DNA of 35,351 bases, taken from contig JBBQLP010000030.1 of assembly GCA_038327995.1 (NCBI GenBank), positions 1 through 35,351 of the forward strand. Reading direction: 5' to 3'. Position numbers and translations under genes: made by a program. The notes below the pieces were generated by a model. The model did no database searches. It saw nothing but the letters and a program-made list of their open reading frames with translations, and was not told the origin of the DNA. Origin of the DNA: CAIOYC01 sp038327995 (lineage in GTDB: Bacteria > Pseudomonadota > Alphaproteobacteria > Caulobacterales > Caulobacteraceae). The first letter of the stretch is position 1, and the number at the start of each line of letters is the position of its first letter. Of the stretch, positions 15,133-22,620 are shown in pieces.

Positions 15133-18069
15133 ATGACGAACACTCTGCGCCTGCGCGCGCTACTTGTGCTTGGAGCGTCGGCGACGGCTCTGATGAGCGC
15201 TGCTCCGGTCTTCGCTCAGACGGCGCCTGCGGCCAACACCCGCGCGATCACCGAAGTGGTGGTCACGGCCCAGCGTCGTTCGGAAGCACTGCAGGACGTG
15301 CCGGTGGCTGTGTCCGCCTTCTCCGCCGACACCTTGAAGGCCCAGCGCCTCGACGGCGGCGACAAGCTTCTGCTCGAAGTGCCGAACGTGAACTACTCGC
15401 GCGGCAACTTCGGTGGCTATAACTTCCAGATCCGCGGCATCGGCACCAAGGTCGTGTCCCCCACCGGCGATCCCGGCGTGTCTTTCAACATCAACAACCT
15501 TCCGGTCGCCGCCAACCACCTCGGCGACACCGACTTCTATGACGTGGAGCGCGTCGAAGTGCTTCGCGGACCGCAGGGCACCCTCTATGGCCGTAGCGCC
15601 ACCGGCGGCGCCGTCAACGTCATCACCGCCAAGCCGAATGACCGGCTCTCCGCCTCGATCACCGGCGAATACGGCAACTTCAACACTGAAAAAGTCACCG
15701 GCTACGTCAATCTGCCCATCGGCGACACCTGGGCCCTCAGGCTTGCCGGCTTCTACCTGAAGCGCGACGGGTTTGGACATAACTCCGTCACCGGCAACGA
15801 TATCGACAACCGCGAACTCGGCTCTTACCGCGCCACCCTTTCGTGGAAGCCGGTGGACAACTTCCGCGCCTCGCTGATGTTCGAGCACTTCGAGGAAAAG
15901 GATAACCGCAACCGCGTCGGCAAGCAGCTCTGCTACACCGACAACGGCCCGGCTTCGGTCGGCGGCGTGCCCACCACCGCGGGCTCGCGCAACTTCCTGA
16001 CCCAAGGTTGTACGCCCGGCTCGCTCTACGGCGCCAACGCCTATGGCACGGTGAACACCTCCGGTACCCTGGGCGGCATCCTGACCAACCTGATCGGCCT
16101 GACCAACGGCAACGGCAACGGCAACGCCTTGCTCGGCCATCCGCTGCAGAACCACAACCTGCACGACATCGAATCCGCCATCGACCCGCTCTATCAAGCT
16201 GACGAAAACCTCGCGATCCTGAATCTCGCGTGGGACATCACCCCGCACCTCACAATGGAATCCATCACCGGCTACAACCGCAACCGGGGTCATTCGGCGG
16301 AAGACTACAACCGCTTGGTCGCCACGGTGCCGTTCGGCAACAACCCTTCGCTGATCCCGGGCCTTCCGCCATCGGGAGCCTTCTTCCCCGGCGGCGTCGT
16401 GCCGGATAACCAGGTCGGCACCACCAACGGGTTCCGCAGCTTTGACTACGGCCAGACCCAGTCAACCGAACGGACCGAGGAACTTCGCCTCTCGTCGTCC
16501 TTCTCCGGGCCAATCAACTTCTCGGCAGGCGGCATCTACATCGATGCGAACGGCACTAGCGACTACGACGTTGAGTCCAATGGCCTGACCGCTTTCGCCA
16601 TTGAGAACAATGCGATCGGCGGCGCCCTGCTTCCGGGCTTCGCGGCCATCGAACCAAACAATCCCCCGTCTGGGTTCGGACACAGCTATTACGACGCCAG
16701 GTTCAATTCCAGCCTGCGATCCTACGGTCTCTTCGGTGAAGTCTACTGGCAACTCGCCGACACGCTGAAGGTCACGGGCGGCATCCGCTATACACGCGAC
16801 CAGAAAAAGAACACCTTCTTCCCGATCGAACTTCTGGCTGCCGCGACCATCCCGGCGACGCCCAATGGCACAGCATCGGGCAGCGTACCCAACCCGTCCT
16901 ACAACGGTGGTTCCGGCTTCGGTTCAAATCTGATCCAGCAGAATGCCAAGTTCACCGCCACCTCTGGCCGGTTGAACATCGACTGGACGCCGCACCTGTC
17001 GTTCACCAACAAGACCCTGATCTACGCCACCTATTCGCGCGGCTATCAGGGCGGCGGCTTCAACACCCCGAGCCAGACTTCGGGTGCGGCGCTGGCGGCG
17101 ACCTCGCCGACCTTCGCTCCGGTGTATGTGGACGCCTATGAGATCGGCACCAAGAACGTCCTGTTCGACGGCACCTTGGTGTTGAACGCCAACGCCTTCT
17201 ATTATCAGGAAAACGGCTATCAGATTTCGACGATCGTCAACAAGTCGTCGGTCAACACCAATATTGACGCCGACATCTACGGCGCCGAACTGGAGTCCCT
17301 TTGGAGCCCGGTCCGCAACCTGACTTTCAACCTTAACGCCGGTTATCTGCACACCAAGATCAAGAGCGGAAAAATCCTGGACCAGTTGAACCTGACCCAG
17401 GGCGATCCGACCATTACTCTGGTCAAGGCCTCAGACGGCTCCAACTGCGTGGTCAACACCGCCGCCCTGGCGGGTTATCTGGCCGCTGCGGGCAACGCTA
17501 GCCCCGCCGCACTCACCAACATCTGCAACGGTAAGGGCGCAAGCATTGGCGGAGCGATCCCCAACGCTGGAGGCATTACGGTGGGCCCGTTCGCGGGTCT
17601 CTACAGCTACGGCCCCAACGTGCAGACGGCGACGGTCCCCGTGGCCAACGCTGGCGGGATTCCCAACCAGAATGTTCAGGTTGGCCTCGGCATTCCGGTG
17701 AACATCTCCGGCCACGAACTGCCTAACTCGCCCCAGTTCACCCTCTCCGTTGGCGCGCAATACGTCTTCGACCTGACCCCGACGTGGCAAGCCACCGCCC
17801 GGGCCGACTACTACTGGCAGGACTCCAGCTTCGCGCGGATATTCAACACCGTGTCGGACCAGTTGAACTCCTACGACAACGTCAATGCGACGCTGACGTT
17901 CAACAACCGCGACCTCGGTCTGAACGTCCAGTTCTACATCAAGAACGCGTTTGACAATCAACCACTCACCGACAGCTACCTGACGGACGCGTCTTCGGGC
18001 CTGTTCCGCAACGTCTTCACGCTTGATCCCCGCACTTACGGGATTTCGGTCACCAAGAAGTTCCAGTAG
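15133..18069 (+). CDS. TonB-dependent outer-membrane receptor
   Basis: A 978-residue outer-membrane barrel receptor energised by TonB. The signal peptide ends near VFA-QT (28/29). A TonB box, ITEVVVTAQRR, is at 39-49, followed by a plug domain (LQDVPVAVSAF, RGIGTKVVSPTGDPGVSFNI, VEVLRGPQGTLYGRSATGGA) to about residue 170. The rest is the beta barrel with repeated strand signatures (TRDQKKNTF, YATYSRGYQGGGF, NLNAGYLHTKIKSG). It ends YGISVTKKFQ. A strong SD precedes the ATG and a strong terminator follows at 18121, so it is monocistronic. Long loops are Gly/Asn-rich, for example NGNGNGN near 330. The architecture resembles the large Caulobacter/Sphingomonas receptors for plant or organic substrates; the ligand cannot be told. 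Confidence 0.93.
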   Translation: MTNTLRLRALLVLGASATALMSAAPVFAQTAPAANTRAITEVVVTAQRRSEALQDVPVAVSAFSADTLKAQRLDGGDKLLLEVPNVNYSRGNFGGYNFQIRGIGTKVVSPTGDPGVSFNINNLPVAANHLGDTDFYDVERVEVLRGPQGTLYGRSATGGAVNVITAKPNDRLSASITGEYGNFNTEKVTGYVNLPIGDTWALRLAGFYLKRDGFGHNSVTGNDIDNRELGSYRATLSWKPVDNFRASLMFEHFEEKDNRNRVGKQLCYTDNGPASVGGVPTTAGSRNFLTQGCTPGSLYGANAYGTVNTSGTLGGILTNLIGLTNGNGNGNALLGHPLQNHNLHDIESAIDPLYQADENLAILNLAWDITPHLTMESITGYNRNRGHSAEDYNRLVATVPFGNNPSLIPGLPPSGAFFPGGVVPDNQVGTTNGFRSFDYGQTQSTERTEELRLSSSFSGPINFSAGGIYIDANGTSDYDVESNGLTAFAIENNAIGGALLPGFAAIEPNNPPSGFGHSYYDARFNSSLRSYGLFGEVYWQLADTLKVTGGIRYTRDQKKNTFFPIELLAAATIPATPNGTASGSVPNPSYNGGSGFGSNLIQQNAKFTATSGRLNIDWTPHLSFTNKTLIYATYSRGYQGGGFNTPSQTSGAALAATSPTFAPVYVDAYEIGTKNVLFDGTLVLNANAFYYQENGYQISTIVNKSSVNTNIDADIYGAELESLWSPVRNLTFNLNAGYLHTKIKSGKILDQLNLTQGDPTITLVKASDGSNCVVNTAALAGYLAAAGNASPAALTNICNGKGASIGGAIPNAGGITVGPFAGLYSYGPNVQTATVPVANAGGIPNQNVQVGLGIPVNISGHELPNSPQFTLSVGAQYVFDLTPTWQATARADYYWQDSSFARIFNTVSDQLNSYDNVNATLTFNNRDLGLNVQFYIKNAFDNQPLTDSYLTDASSGLFRNVFTLDPRTYGISVTKKFQ

Positions 18070-18120
18070 CGCGTCAGGCGGGGTGGCCTCCAGGCCGCTC
18101 CGCACGGCACGAACTCTTCA

Positions 18121-18147
18121 GGCGGCGGGGAAACCCGCCGCCTTTTT
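18121..18147 (+). terminator. Rho-independent terminator after the receptor gene
   Basis: A perfect 9-bp stem, GGCGGCGGG (18121-18129) and CCCGCCGCC (18134-18142), with a GAAA loop is followed by TTTTT. It is 51 nt past the receptor stop codon. Confidence 0.93.
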
Positions 18148-18245
18148 GTTGCCCCCCGCTTTTTTACAGCATGGACAGCATGACATTTAACCTTGTCGCA
18201 ATCAGAACCGGCGCAGGCTCCACACCGTAACCGCATACTGACGCC

Positions 18246-19382
18246 ATGCCGCCTGAACACGATAAGCCCCTGGACGATGGTTTGCCCGGCGTCCACGTTT
18301 CGGGAGCGCCGATGCTTGGCCAGAGCGGGAACCTTCTGCCGGGACTGCACGGGCCGATCCAGCATTTGGTGGCGGCGGCCGAGCTTCTGGATCGCCAGCG
18401 CCTGACGCCCGAGGCGCGAACCTGCGCCCGCGCTATCCTGCAATGCAGCCGGATGGTGCTGTCGGTCCTGGAAGACCTGCGGCAACTCGAAGACCTGCGC
18501 ACCGAAACGCCAGCGCCCGCAACTCCCGTCCTGCTATCCGACGTGATCGAGGAGATCGAAGCCCTGTGGCGGTTGCAGACCGCGCCGAGCGCCGGGCGCC
18601 TGCTCCTTTCGTGCGCCGCCCCTGCGCGGCTATTGATCCGGCTGAGCGCTGGCCCGGTGAAGCAACTCATCAACACCCTGATCGCCCGCGGGCTCGCCGC
18701 CAGCCAGAGCGGCGTGGTGGAAGTCTTCATCGACGTCGAAGCGGATGGAGACGCCCTCTCCGTCACTGGCCTTTTGCGGCATGAGGCCATTGCGCCCGCC
18801 GCCGCCCCTCTCGATAGCAGCCTGCCGTTGGCCTCAGCCATAGCCGCAAGCCTCGGGGGCCGTCTGACGCGCCAGCCCAACGCCGGGACCGGCGAGACCA
18901 TCCTCTTCAATCTTCCAAGCGAGGTCGCCAGTCTGGACGACGCCGGGAGCGCCGAGGACGAAGAGAGCCTTTTGCCCGCCCGGACCCACATCCTGATCGT
19001 CGATGACAACGCCACCAATCGCACCGTGGCCAGCGCGCTTTGCGAGATGTTCGGCTGCACCACCCAGACCGCCGACGACGGGGTGGAGGCGGTAGAGGCG
19101 GCGCGCGCCTCCCGCTTCGACTTGATCCTAATGGACATCAAGATGCCGCGCATGGATGGCATCGAAGCCACCCAGGCGATCCGCCGCCTGCCCGGACGCC
19201 TCGGCAGCGTGCCGATCGTGGCGCTGACGGCGAATGGCGATGCGGAGGCGACCCGGGTCTATCTGTCCTGCGGCATGGATGCGGTGGTGGAAAAGCCGAT
19301 CAAGCCAGACAAGCTGCTGGAGACCCTGCAATGGGCGCTCGACCCGGAGCGCGACGCCGGCTCGATGTTGGCGGTCGGCTAG
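18246..19382 (+). CDS. Degenerate histidine-kinase-like protein fused to an intact receiver domain
   Basis: A 378-residue cytoplasmic signalling protein. The N-terminus (about 29-85) resembles a HisKA dimerisation domain: LLPGLHGPIQHLVAAAELL aligns with the usual HE[IL]RTPLN helix, which puts Pro32 where the phosphorylated His belongs. Residues about 95-226 keep the outline of an ATPase domain (KQLINTLIARGLAA in place of the N box; LASAIAASLGGRLTRQP then GTGETILFNLP at the end) but have no DxGxG box. The receiver (about 247-365) is complete: D253/D254, phosphoacceptor D297 in LILMDIKMPRMDG, T328 and K350. It probably works as a phospho-receiver or scaffold rather than a kinase. There is no clear SD before the ATG at 18246; 18312 is another possible start. 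Confidence 0.82.
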   Translation: MPPEHDKPLDDGLPGVHVSGAPMLGQSGNLLPGLHGPIQHLVAAAELLDRQRLTPEARTCARAILQCSRMVLSVLEDLRQLEDLRTETPAPATPVLLSDVIEEIEALWRLQTAPSAGRLLLSCAAPARLLIRLSAGPVKQLINTLIARGLAASQSGVVEVFIDVEADGDALSVTGLLRHEAIAPAAAPLDSSLPLASAIAASLGGRLTRQPNAGTGETILFNLPSEVASLDDAGSAEDEESLLPARTHILIVDDNATNRTVASALCEMFGCTTQTADDGVEAVEAARASRFDLILMDIKMPRMDGIEATQAIRRLPGRLGSVPIVALTANGDAEATRVYLSCGMDAVVEKPIKPDKLLETLQWALDPERDAGSMLAVG

Positions 19383-19467
19383 ACTCTTTCTGGTTCAGAT
19401 AACCAGACGCCCCTTTTAGGCCACACCGCTCGGCGACCCTGTATCCATTCCGGCAGAGGTAGGCTGA

Positions 19468-19782
19468 ATGACCCCGTTGATCCTCGCCTTGGCCTTGATC
19501 CAGACACCGTTGGGCGCACCCGCGCCCTCCGCTGCCTTGGTCGCCACCGCGCCGGTGGTCGCCCCGGCGGAGGTCAGCACCGCGCCCGATTACGCTGAGC
19601 AGGTCCGCGCCTTGCAGGCCGTGTTCGATCAAAGCTGTGGCCAGCGGGCTTACGGATCTTACGACGACATTTGCACGGGATTGGGAGATCAGCTTCGCGC
19701 CTATCGCCGGGAGGCGGACCGCGCACAGCGTTCGCATCCTGCTGCGAAAGCCCCGGTCATCACGCCGCCCGCGCAGCGCTGA
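19468..19782 (+). CDS. Small exported protein of unknown function
   Basis: A 104-residue product with an N-terminal hydrophobic signal (MTPLILALALIQTPLG) followed by an Ala/Pro-rich low-complexity stretch. A likely helical segment comes next (DYAEQVRALQAVFDQSCGQR) with two cysteines, in QSCGQ and DDICTG, which could form a disulfide in the periplasm. AGAGG and TAGG just upstream support the ATG at 19468. The opposite-strand frame here (19300-19902) lacks such features. No family is recognised. Confidence 0.65.
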   Translation: MTPLILALALIQTPLGAPAPSAALVATAPVVAPAEVSTAPDYAEQVRALQAVFDQSCGQRAYGSYDDICTGLGDQLRAYRREADRAQRSHPAAKAPVITPPAQR

Positions 19783-19814
19783 TCGCGCTCGGCTGGCCGC
19801 AGCGAGCCAGAAGA

Positions 19815-20057
19815 TCACAGACCTTCGAGGGCCTTGCGCACCAGCTTCAGATAGCGCTCGCGGCGTTCGGGTATATTCTGGCGGGAGAGTTTCTCGTCGC
19901 ACCAGGCTTCAGCCTTCGCGCCATATTGCATCCGCAGCGCCTCGGCCTCGCGACGCGCGTAATAGGCGCGGCGAGTGCGCTGCTTCAGCCCTTGCCTGAA
20001 CTGATCGATAAACGCCAACAAATCGAGCGACCTTCTAAAGGACCGCCACCCTCGCAC
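19815..20057 (-). CDS. Small basic helical protein, paralogue of its upstream neighbour
   Basis: Up to 80 residues from a GTG at 20057. A TTG at 20021 (MLAFIDQFRQG, 68 residues) is better placed behind the SD-like AGAAGG and leaves the GTGCGAGGG element outside the gene. The product is rich in Arg/Lys/Glu and predicted helical. Its C-terminal half (QYGAKAEAWCDEKLSRQNIP, then ERRERYLKLVRKALEGL) aligns without gaps to that of the next gene (RHGANASTHVREQLARRDLS, then EEQRRRLQAAARELGR). Small proteins of this kind recur in Caulobacterales, as far as I recall; function is unknown. Confidence 0.65.
   Translation of the reverse strand: MRGWRSFRRSLDLLAFIDQFRQGLKQRTRRAYYARREAEALRMQYGAKAEAWCDEKLSRQNIPERRERYLKLVRKALEGL
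20049..20057 (-). promoter_or_regulatory. GTGCGAGGG element upstream of the 19815-20057 gene
   Basis: The 9-mer GTGCGAGGG reads in the direction of the gene, 27 nt before the preferred TTG start at 20021. Identical copies precede the two neighbouring small genes. If the GTG at 20057 is the true start, the element would instead encode the first residues. Confidence 0.45.
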
Positions 20058-20093
20058 AATAGTGTCGCAAAACCCTGAACGACGAAAGGGCGC

Positions 20094-20288
20094 TCAGCGT
20101 CCGAGTTCTCTGGCAGCAGCCTGCAGCCTCCTGCGCTGCTCCTCGGACAGGTCCCTCCGCGCAAGCTGTTCGCGCACGTGAGTGGACGCGTTGGCGCCGT
20201 GCCGCTCGATCAGATAGTTGACCTCCTCGCGCACCTCGGCGTCGAAGGCGCGCCAGCGCCGCAGAAGGCGAACAGGGTAGATCGCCAT
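20094..20288 (-). CDS. Small basic helical protein
   Basis: A 64-residue soluble, predicted helical protein starting MAIYPVRLLRRWRAFDAEVR. It is related in its last 40 residues to the neighbour at 19815-20057, which shares YGAKA/HGANA, the E.LxR core and the closing RRR-rich helix. The two lie in tandem on the same strand with 36 nt between this stop and the next gene's longest start, suggesting a small operon born by duplication. A GTGCGAGGG copy lies 35 nt before its ATG. No function is recognised. Confidence 0.65.
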   Translation of the reverse strand: MAIYPVRLLRRWRAFDAEVREEVNYLIERHGANASTHVREQLARRDLSEEQRRRLQAAARELGR

Positions 20289-20323
20289 CAGATCACTCGG
20301 GTTTCAGGGACCTCCATCAATGT

Positions 20324-20370
20324 CCCTCGCACCGCTTTACTACCACGCCTGTTTTACAATCGTGCGAGGG
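20324..20370. promoter_or_regulatory. Inverted pair of GTGCGAGGG elements between divergent small genes
   Basis: CCCTCGCAC at 20324-20332 and GTGCGAGGG at 20362-20370 form a perfect 9-bp inverted repeat around a 29-nt AT-richer spacer. The left arm reads GTGCGAGGG towards the minus-strand gene at 20288; the right arm reads the same towards the plus-strand gene at 20443. The arrangement fits a symmetric operator or paired promoter elements; a long-loop RNA hairpin is an alternative. Confidence 0.55.
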
Positions 20371-20442
20371 GGCGAATCTTAACGGGCGATTATCGTTCGT
20401 CTTCGTAGAGTTTGAGCACAGTCGCTTAAACGAGACGCAGCT

Positions 20443-20637
20443 ATGGCCTCGCACCACAAGATCATCGGCAACGAGGCATGGGACCATTCGGCCCACCGGT
20501 TCAGTCCGGCGCACGGCTCGATCCGAATGTTCAACGGACACCAGTTTCGTTGGAAAGGCGCCTTCGCCTGGGTGCGGTGGTGGCACTTTGCGGGGCTGAT
20601 CACAGCGGGTCTTCTGATGATCGACCGGCTGGTCTAG
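20443..20637 (+). CDS. Small His/Trp-rich protein with one C-terminal membrane segment
   Basis: A 64-residue product. The N-terminal half is polar and rich in His and aromatics (SHHKIIGNEAWDHSAHRF, FNGHQFRWKG). The C-terminal 23 residues form a probable membrane helix (WVRWWHFAGLITAGLLMIDR). Six histidines in the soluble part could bind metal or heme, but there is no recognised motif. The SD before the ATG is weak (GAGACG). A GTGCGAGGG element lies 72 nt upstream. The minus-strand frames across this stretch (20317-20586 and 20379-20603) look like shadows. Function is unknown. Confidence 0.55.
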   Translation: MASHHKIIGNEAWDHSAHRFSPAHGSIRMFNGHQFRWKGAFAWVRWWHFAGLITAGLLMIDRLV

Positions 20638-20652
20638 ACCACGCTCGCGGAG

Positions 20653-20729
20653 TGGTGGCTGGAGGCAGGATCGAACTGCCGACCTGAGGGTTATGAATCC
20701 TCCGCTCTAACCATCTGAGCTACCCAGCC
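20653..20729 (-). tRNA. tRNA-Met (anticodon CAU)
   Basis: A full cloverleaf of 77 nt including encoded CCA. The acceptor GGCTGGG pairs with TCCAGCC (one G-T). The D-arm is GCTC/GAGC with AGATGGTTA, and the T-arm is GGCAG-TTCGATC-CTGCC. The anticodon loop TTCATAA is on a GAGGA/CCCTC stem, where the pair next to the loop is A31-C39, a mismatch. CAU could also mean a lysidine-modified tRNA-Ile2. Elongator Met is preferred because of the overall similarity of the arms to elongator tRNA-Met and because the GGxxxCC acceptor start rules out initiator features. Confidence 0.9.
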
Positions 20730-20779
20730 GCCCGCACCGCGATGCAGCCACAAGGCCGCGCGCAAAGCGAGGCGCGGGG

Positions 20780-20806
20780 TATATCGGAACACGCCATTCC
20801 CCTCAA
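20780..20806 (-). promoter_or_regulatory. Predicted promoter of the tRNA gene
   Basis: On the minus strand TTGAGG (20801-20806) is followed after 15 nt by GATATA (20780-20785), a fair match to the Caulobacter-type housekeeping promoter. Initiation would be near 20773, about 44 nt before the tRNA 5' end. The spacer contains GGAA/TTCC arms. Confidence 0.4.
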
Positions 20807-20865
20807 GGCCGCAGCGGCCTGTAATCGTCCTTGGGCGCAGGCGAGGCTGCGGCTAAGGATGAGCC

Positions 20866-22614
20866 ATGTGCGGCATCGCGGGAATCCTGGGGGCCAAGGA
20901 CCTCGACAAGGCGGAAGCAGAAGTGCGCGCCATGATCGGAACTCTGGCGCATCGGGGCCCGAACGGCATCCGGGTGGAGCGGGTGGGCGATGCGGTGCTG
21001 GCCCACGCCCGGCTCTCGATCATCGACCTGGAAGGCGGCTGGCAACCCCTGCACGCGGCGGGCTCGACCGTCATCGGCAACGGAGAAATCTACAACTACC
21101 TTGAGCTGATCGAAGAGTTCGGGCTGAAGGACAAGCTCTCCACCGGCTCGGACTTCGAGCCCCTCTTGCACCTCTACGCCATGGAGGGGGAGAAGGCGTT
21201 CGCGCGGCTGCGGGGGATGTACGCCTTCTGCCTGATCGGCGCGGACGGGCGGACCTGGCTGGTGCGCGACCCGTTCGGGATCAAGCCGCTTTATGTGCGG
21301 CAAGAAGCTGAAGGCGTCGCCTTCGCATCTGAGCCAAGAGCATTGATGCATTTTGGCGTCAACGGAGTGAAACCGGTTCTGCCGCTCCTCAATGACGTCT
21401 TGGCATTGAACTATCACCCGGCTTCAGCCCCTCCAGTTGACAGGATTTCGATGTTGACGACTGAGACACACGTCGAAGTCGTTGGCCGGGAGTTGGTTCT
21501 CGAGTGGGGCGATTGGGCATCTCCACAGGACTTGTCATACCGACCACGGGCTACCCCCGCCAAAGAGCGGGAATACATCGGCGTCCTCGACGCCATCCTC
21601 GAAGACAGCGTGCGCGTTCATCAGCGTTCAGACGTACCTTACGGCCTGTTCCTCTCCGGCGGTATCGATTCCACCGCCATCGCCACCTTGATGGCCCGGC
21701 TCAATGAGCGCCCGGTCACCGCCTACACGTGCGGGTGGGAGGGCGGCGCTGCCCACGACGAGCGCGGCGCGGCGGAGAAGGTGGCGCGGGCGCTGAACCT
21801 CGACTGGCGCGAGACCACCTTCACTCACGAGGACTTCTGGCGGATCGCGCCGGAGATCGCCTGGGCGCTCGACGATCCCACCACCGACTTCGCTTGCCTA
21901 CCCACCTACAAGCTGGCCGAGGCCGCCAAGGGGACGCTAACCGTCGTTCTCTCCGGCGAGGGCGGCGACGAGCTTTTCGCGGGCTATGGCCGCTATCGCC
22001 GCGCGCTTCGGCCCGCTTGGCTGGGGGGGCGCCCTGCCGAGCCGCAGATAGACGCCCCCTTCCTGAAGGACAAAGGCGCCGGAGCGTTGCTCCGGTGGCG
22101 CGATGCGGTAAAGGGCGTTAAGGGCGACACGCGCCTCCAGCGCGCCCAAGCCGCCGACATCGCCACCTGGCTCCCCAACGATCTTCTGCTCAAGCTCGAC
22201 CGCTGCCTTATGGCGCACGGGCTGGAGGGGCGGACGCCGTTTCTGGACCGGGAGGTGGCGGCGTTCGCCTTCGCCCTGCCGGACCGGATGAAAGTGCGAG
22301 GACGCTACGGCAAGTGGATCCTGAGGAAATGGCTGGAGCGTCACTGTCCCGCCGCCGAACCCTGGGCGCGCAAGAAGGGCTTCACCGTGCCGGTGGCGAG
22401 CTTCATCACGCCGCGCGCCGCCGACTTGGCCCGCACCATTCCCACCAACGAGGGCGTGGCGGCGGTATGCGACGTGGAAGCCGTGCGGGCCGTCTTCACC
22501 GACCCGGCTCAGGCGCACAATCGCTGGCCGCTGATGTTCTACGCCCTGTGGTGGTCGATCCACATCGGCGGAGCGAGCAAGGCCGAGGCTATGGCGGCCT
22601 TGCTCGAAGCCTGA
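20866..22614 (+). CDS. asnB: Glutamine-hydrolysing asparagine synthetase AsnB
   Basis: Makes asparagine (or amidates a related substrate) from aspartate, ATP and glutamine. It is 582 residues. Cys2 after the initiator Met is the class II glutaminase nucleophile (MCGIAGILG), with R49, NGEIYN at 72-77 and D96 completing the site. The synthetase domain has the PP-loop SGGIDS at 264-269, GEGGDELFAGYGRY, and LLLKLDRCLMAHGLEGRTPF read as LLKLDRCLMAHGLEGRTPF. AAGGATGAG sits before the ATG. Residues about 146-225, the end of the glutaminase domain and linker, are encoded by DNA of clearly lower GC than the flanks and look divergent (LNYHPASAPPVDRISMLTTE where most relatives have FTTGxETIF-like sequence). 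The reading frame is intact throughout. Confidence 0.92.
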   Translation: MCGIAGILGAKDLDKAEAEVRAMIGTLAHRGPNGIRVERVGDAVLAHARLSIIDLEGGWQPLHAAGSTVIGNGEIYNYLELIEEFGLKDKLSTGSDFEPLLHLYAMEGEKAFARLRGMYAFCLIGADGRTWLVRDPFGIKPLYVRQEAEGVAFASEPRALMHFGVNGVKPVLPLLNDVLALNYHPASAPPVDRISMLTTETHVEVVGRELVLEWGDWASPQDLSYRPRATPAKEREYIGVLDAILEDSVRVHQRSDVPYGLFLSGGIDSTAIATLMARLNERPVTAYTCGWEGGAAHDERGAAEKVARALNLDWRETTFTHEDFWRIAPEIAWALDDPTTDFACLPTYKLAEAAKGTLTVVLSGEGGDELFAGYGRYRRALRPAWLGGRPAEPQIDAPFLKDKGAGALLRWRDAVKGVKGDTRLQRAQAADIATWLPNDLLLKLDRCLMAHGLEGRTPFLDREVAAFAFALPDRMKVRGRYGKWILRKWLERHCPAAEPWARKKGFTVPVASFITPRAADLARTIPTNEGVAAVCDVEAVRAVFTDPAQAHNRWPLMFYALWWSIHIGGASKAEAMAALLEA

Positions 22615-22620
22615 AGGCGG

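Noticed and set aside
15160..16293. 377-codon frame antisense to the TonB-dependent receptor
   Set aside because: Shadow; no start signal and no recognised features.
19300..19902. 200-codon minus-strand frame over the small exported protein
   Set aside because: Overlaps three other genes' ends and lacks start signals; the plus-strand frame has an SD and signal peptide.
20317..20603. Minus-strand frames over the 20443 gene
   Set aside because: No SD, Ser/Arg-rich mixed composition, and they cover the inverted motif region; the plus-strand frame is more protein-like.
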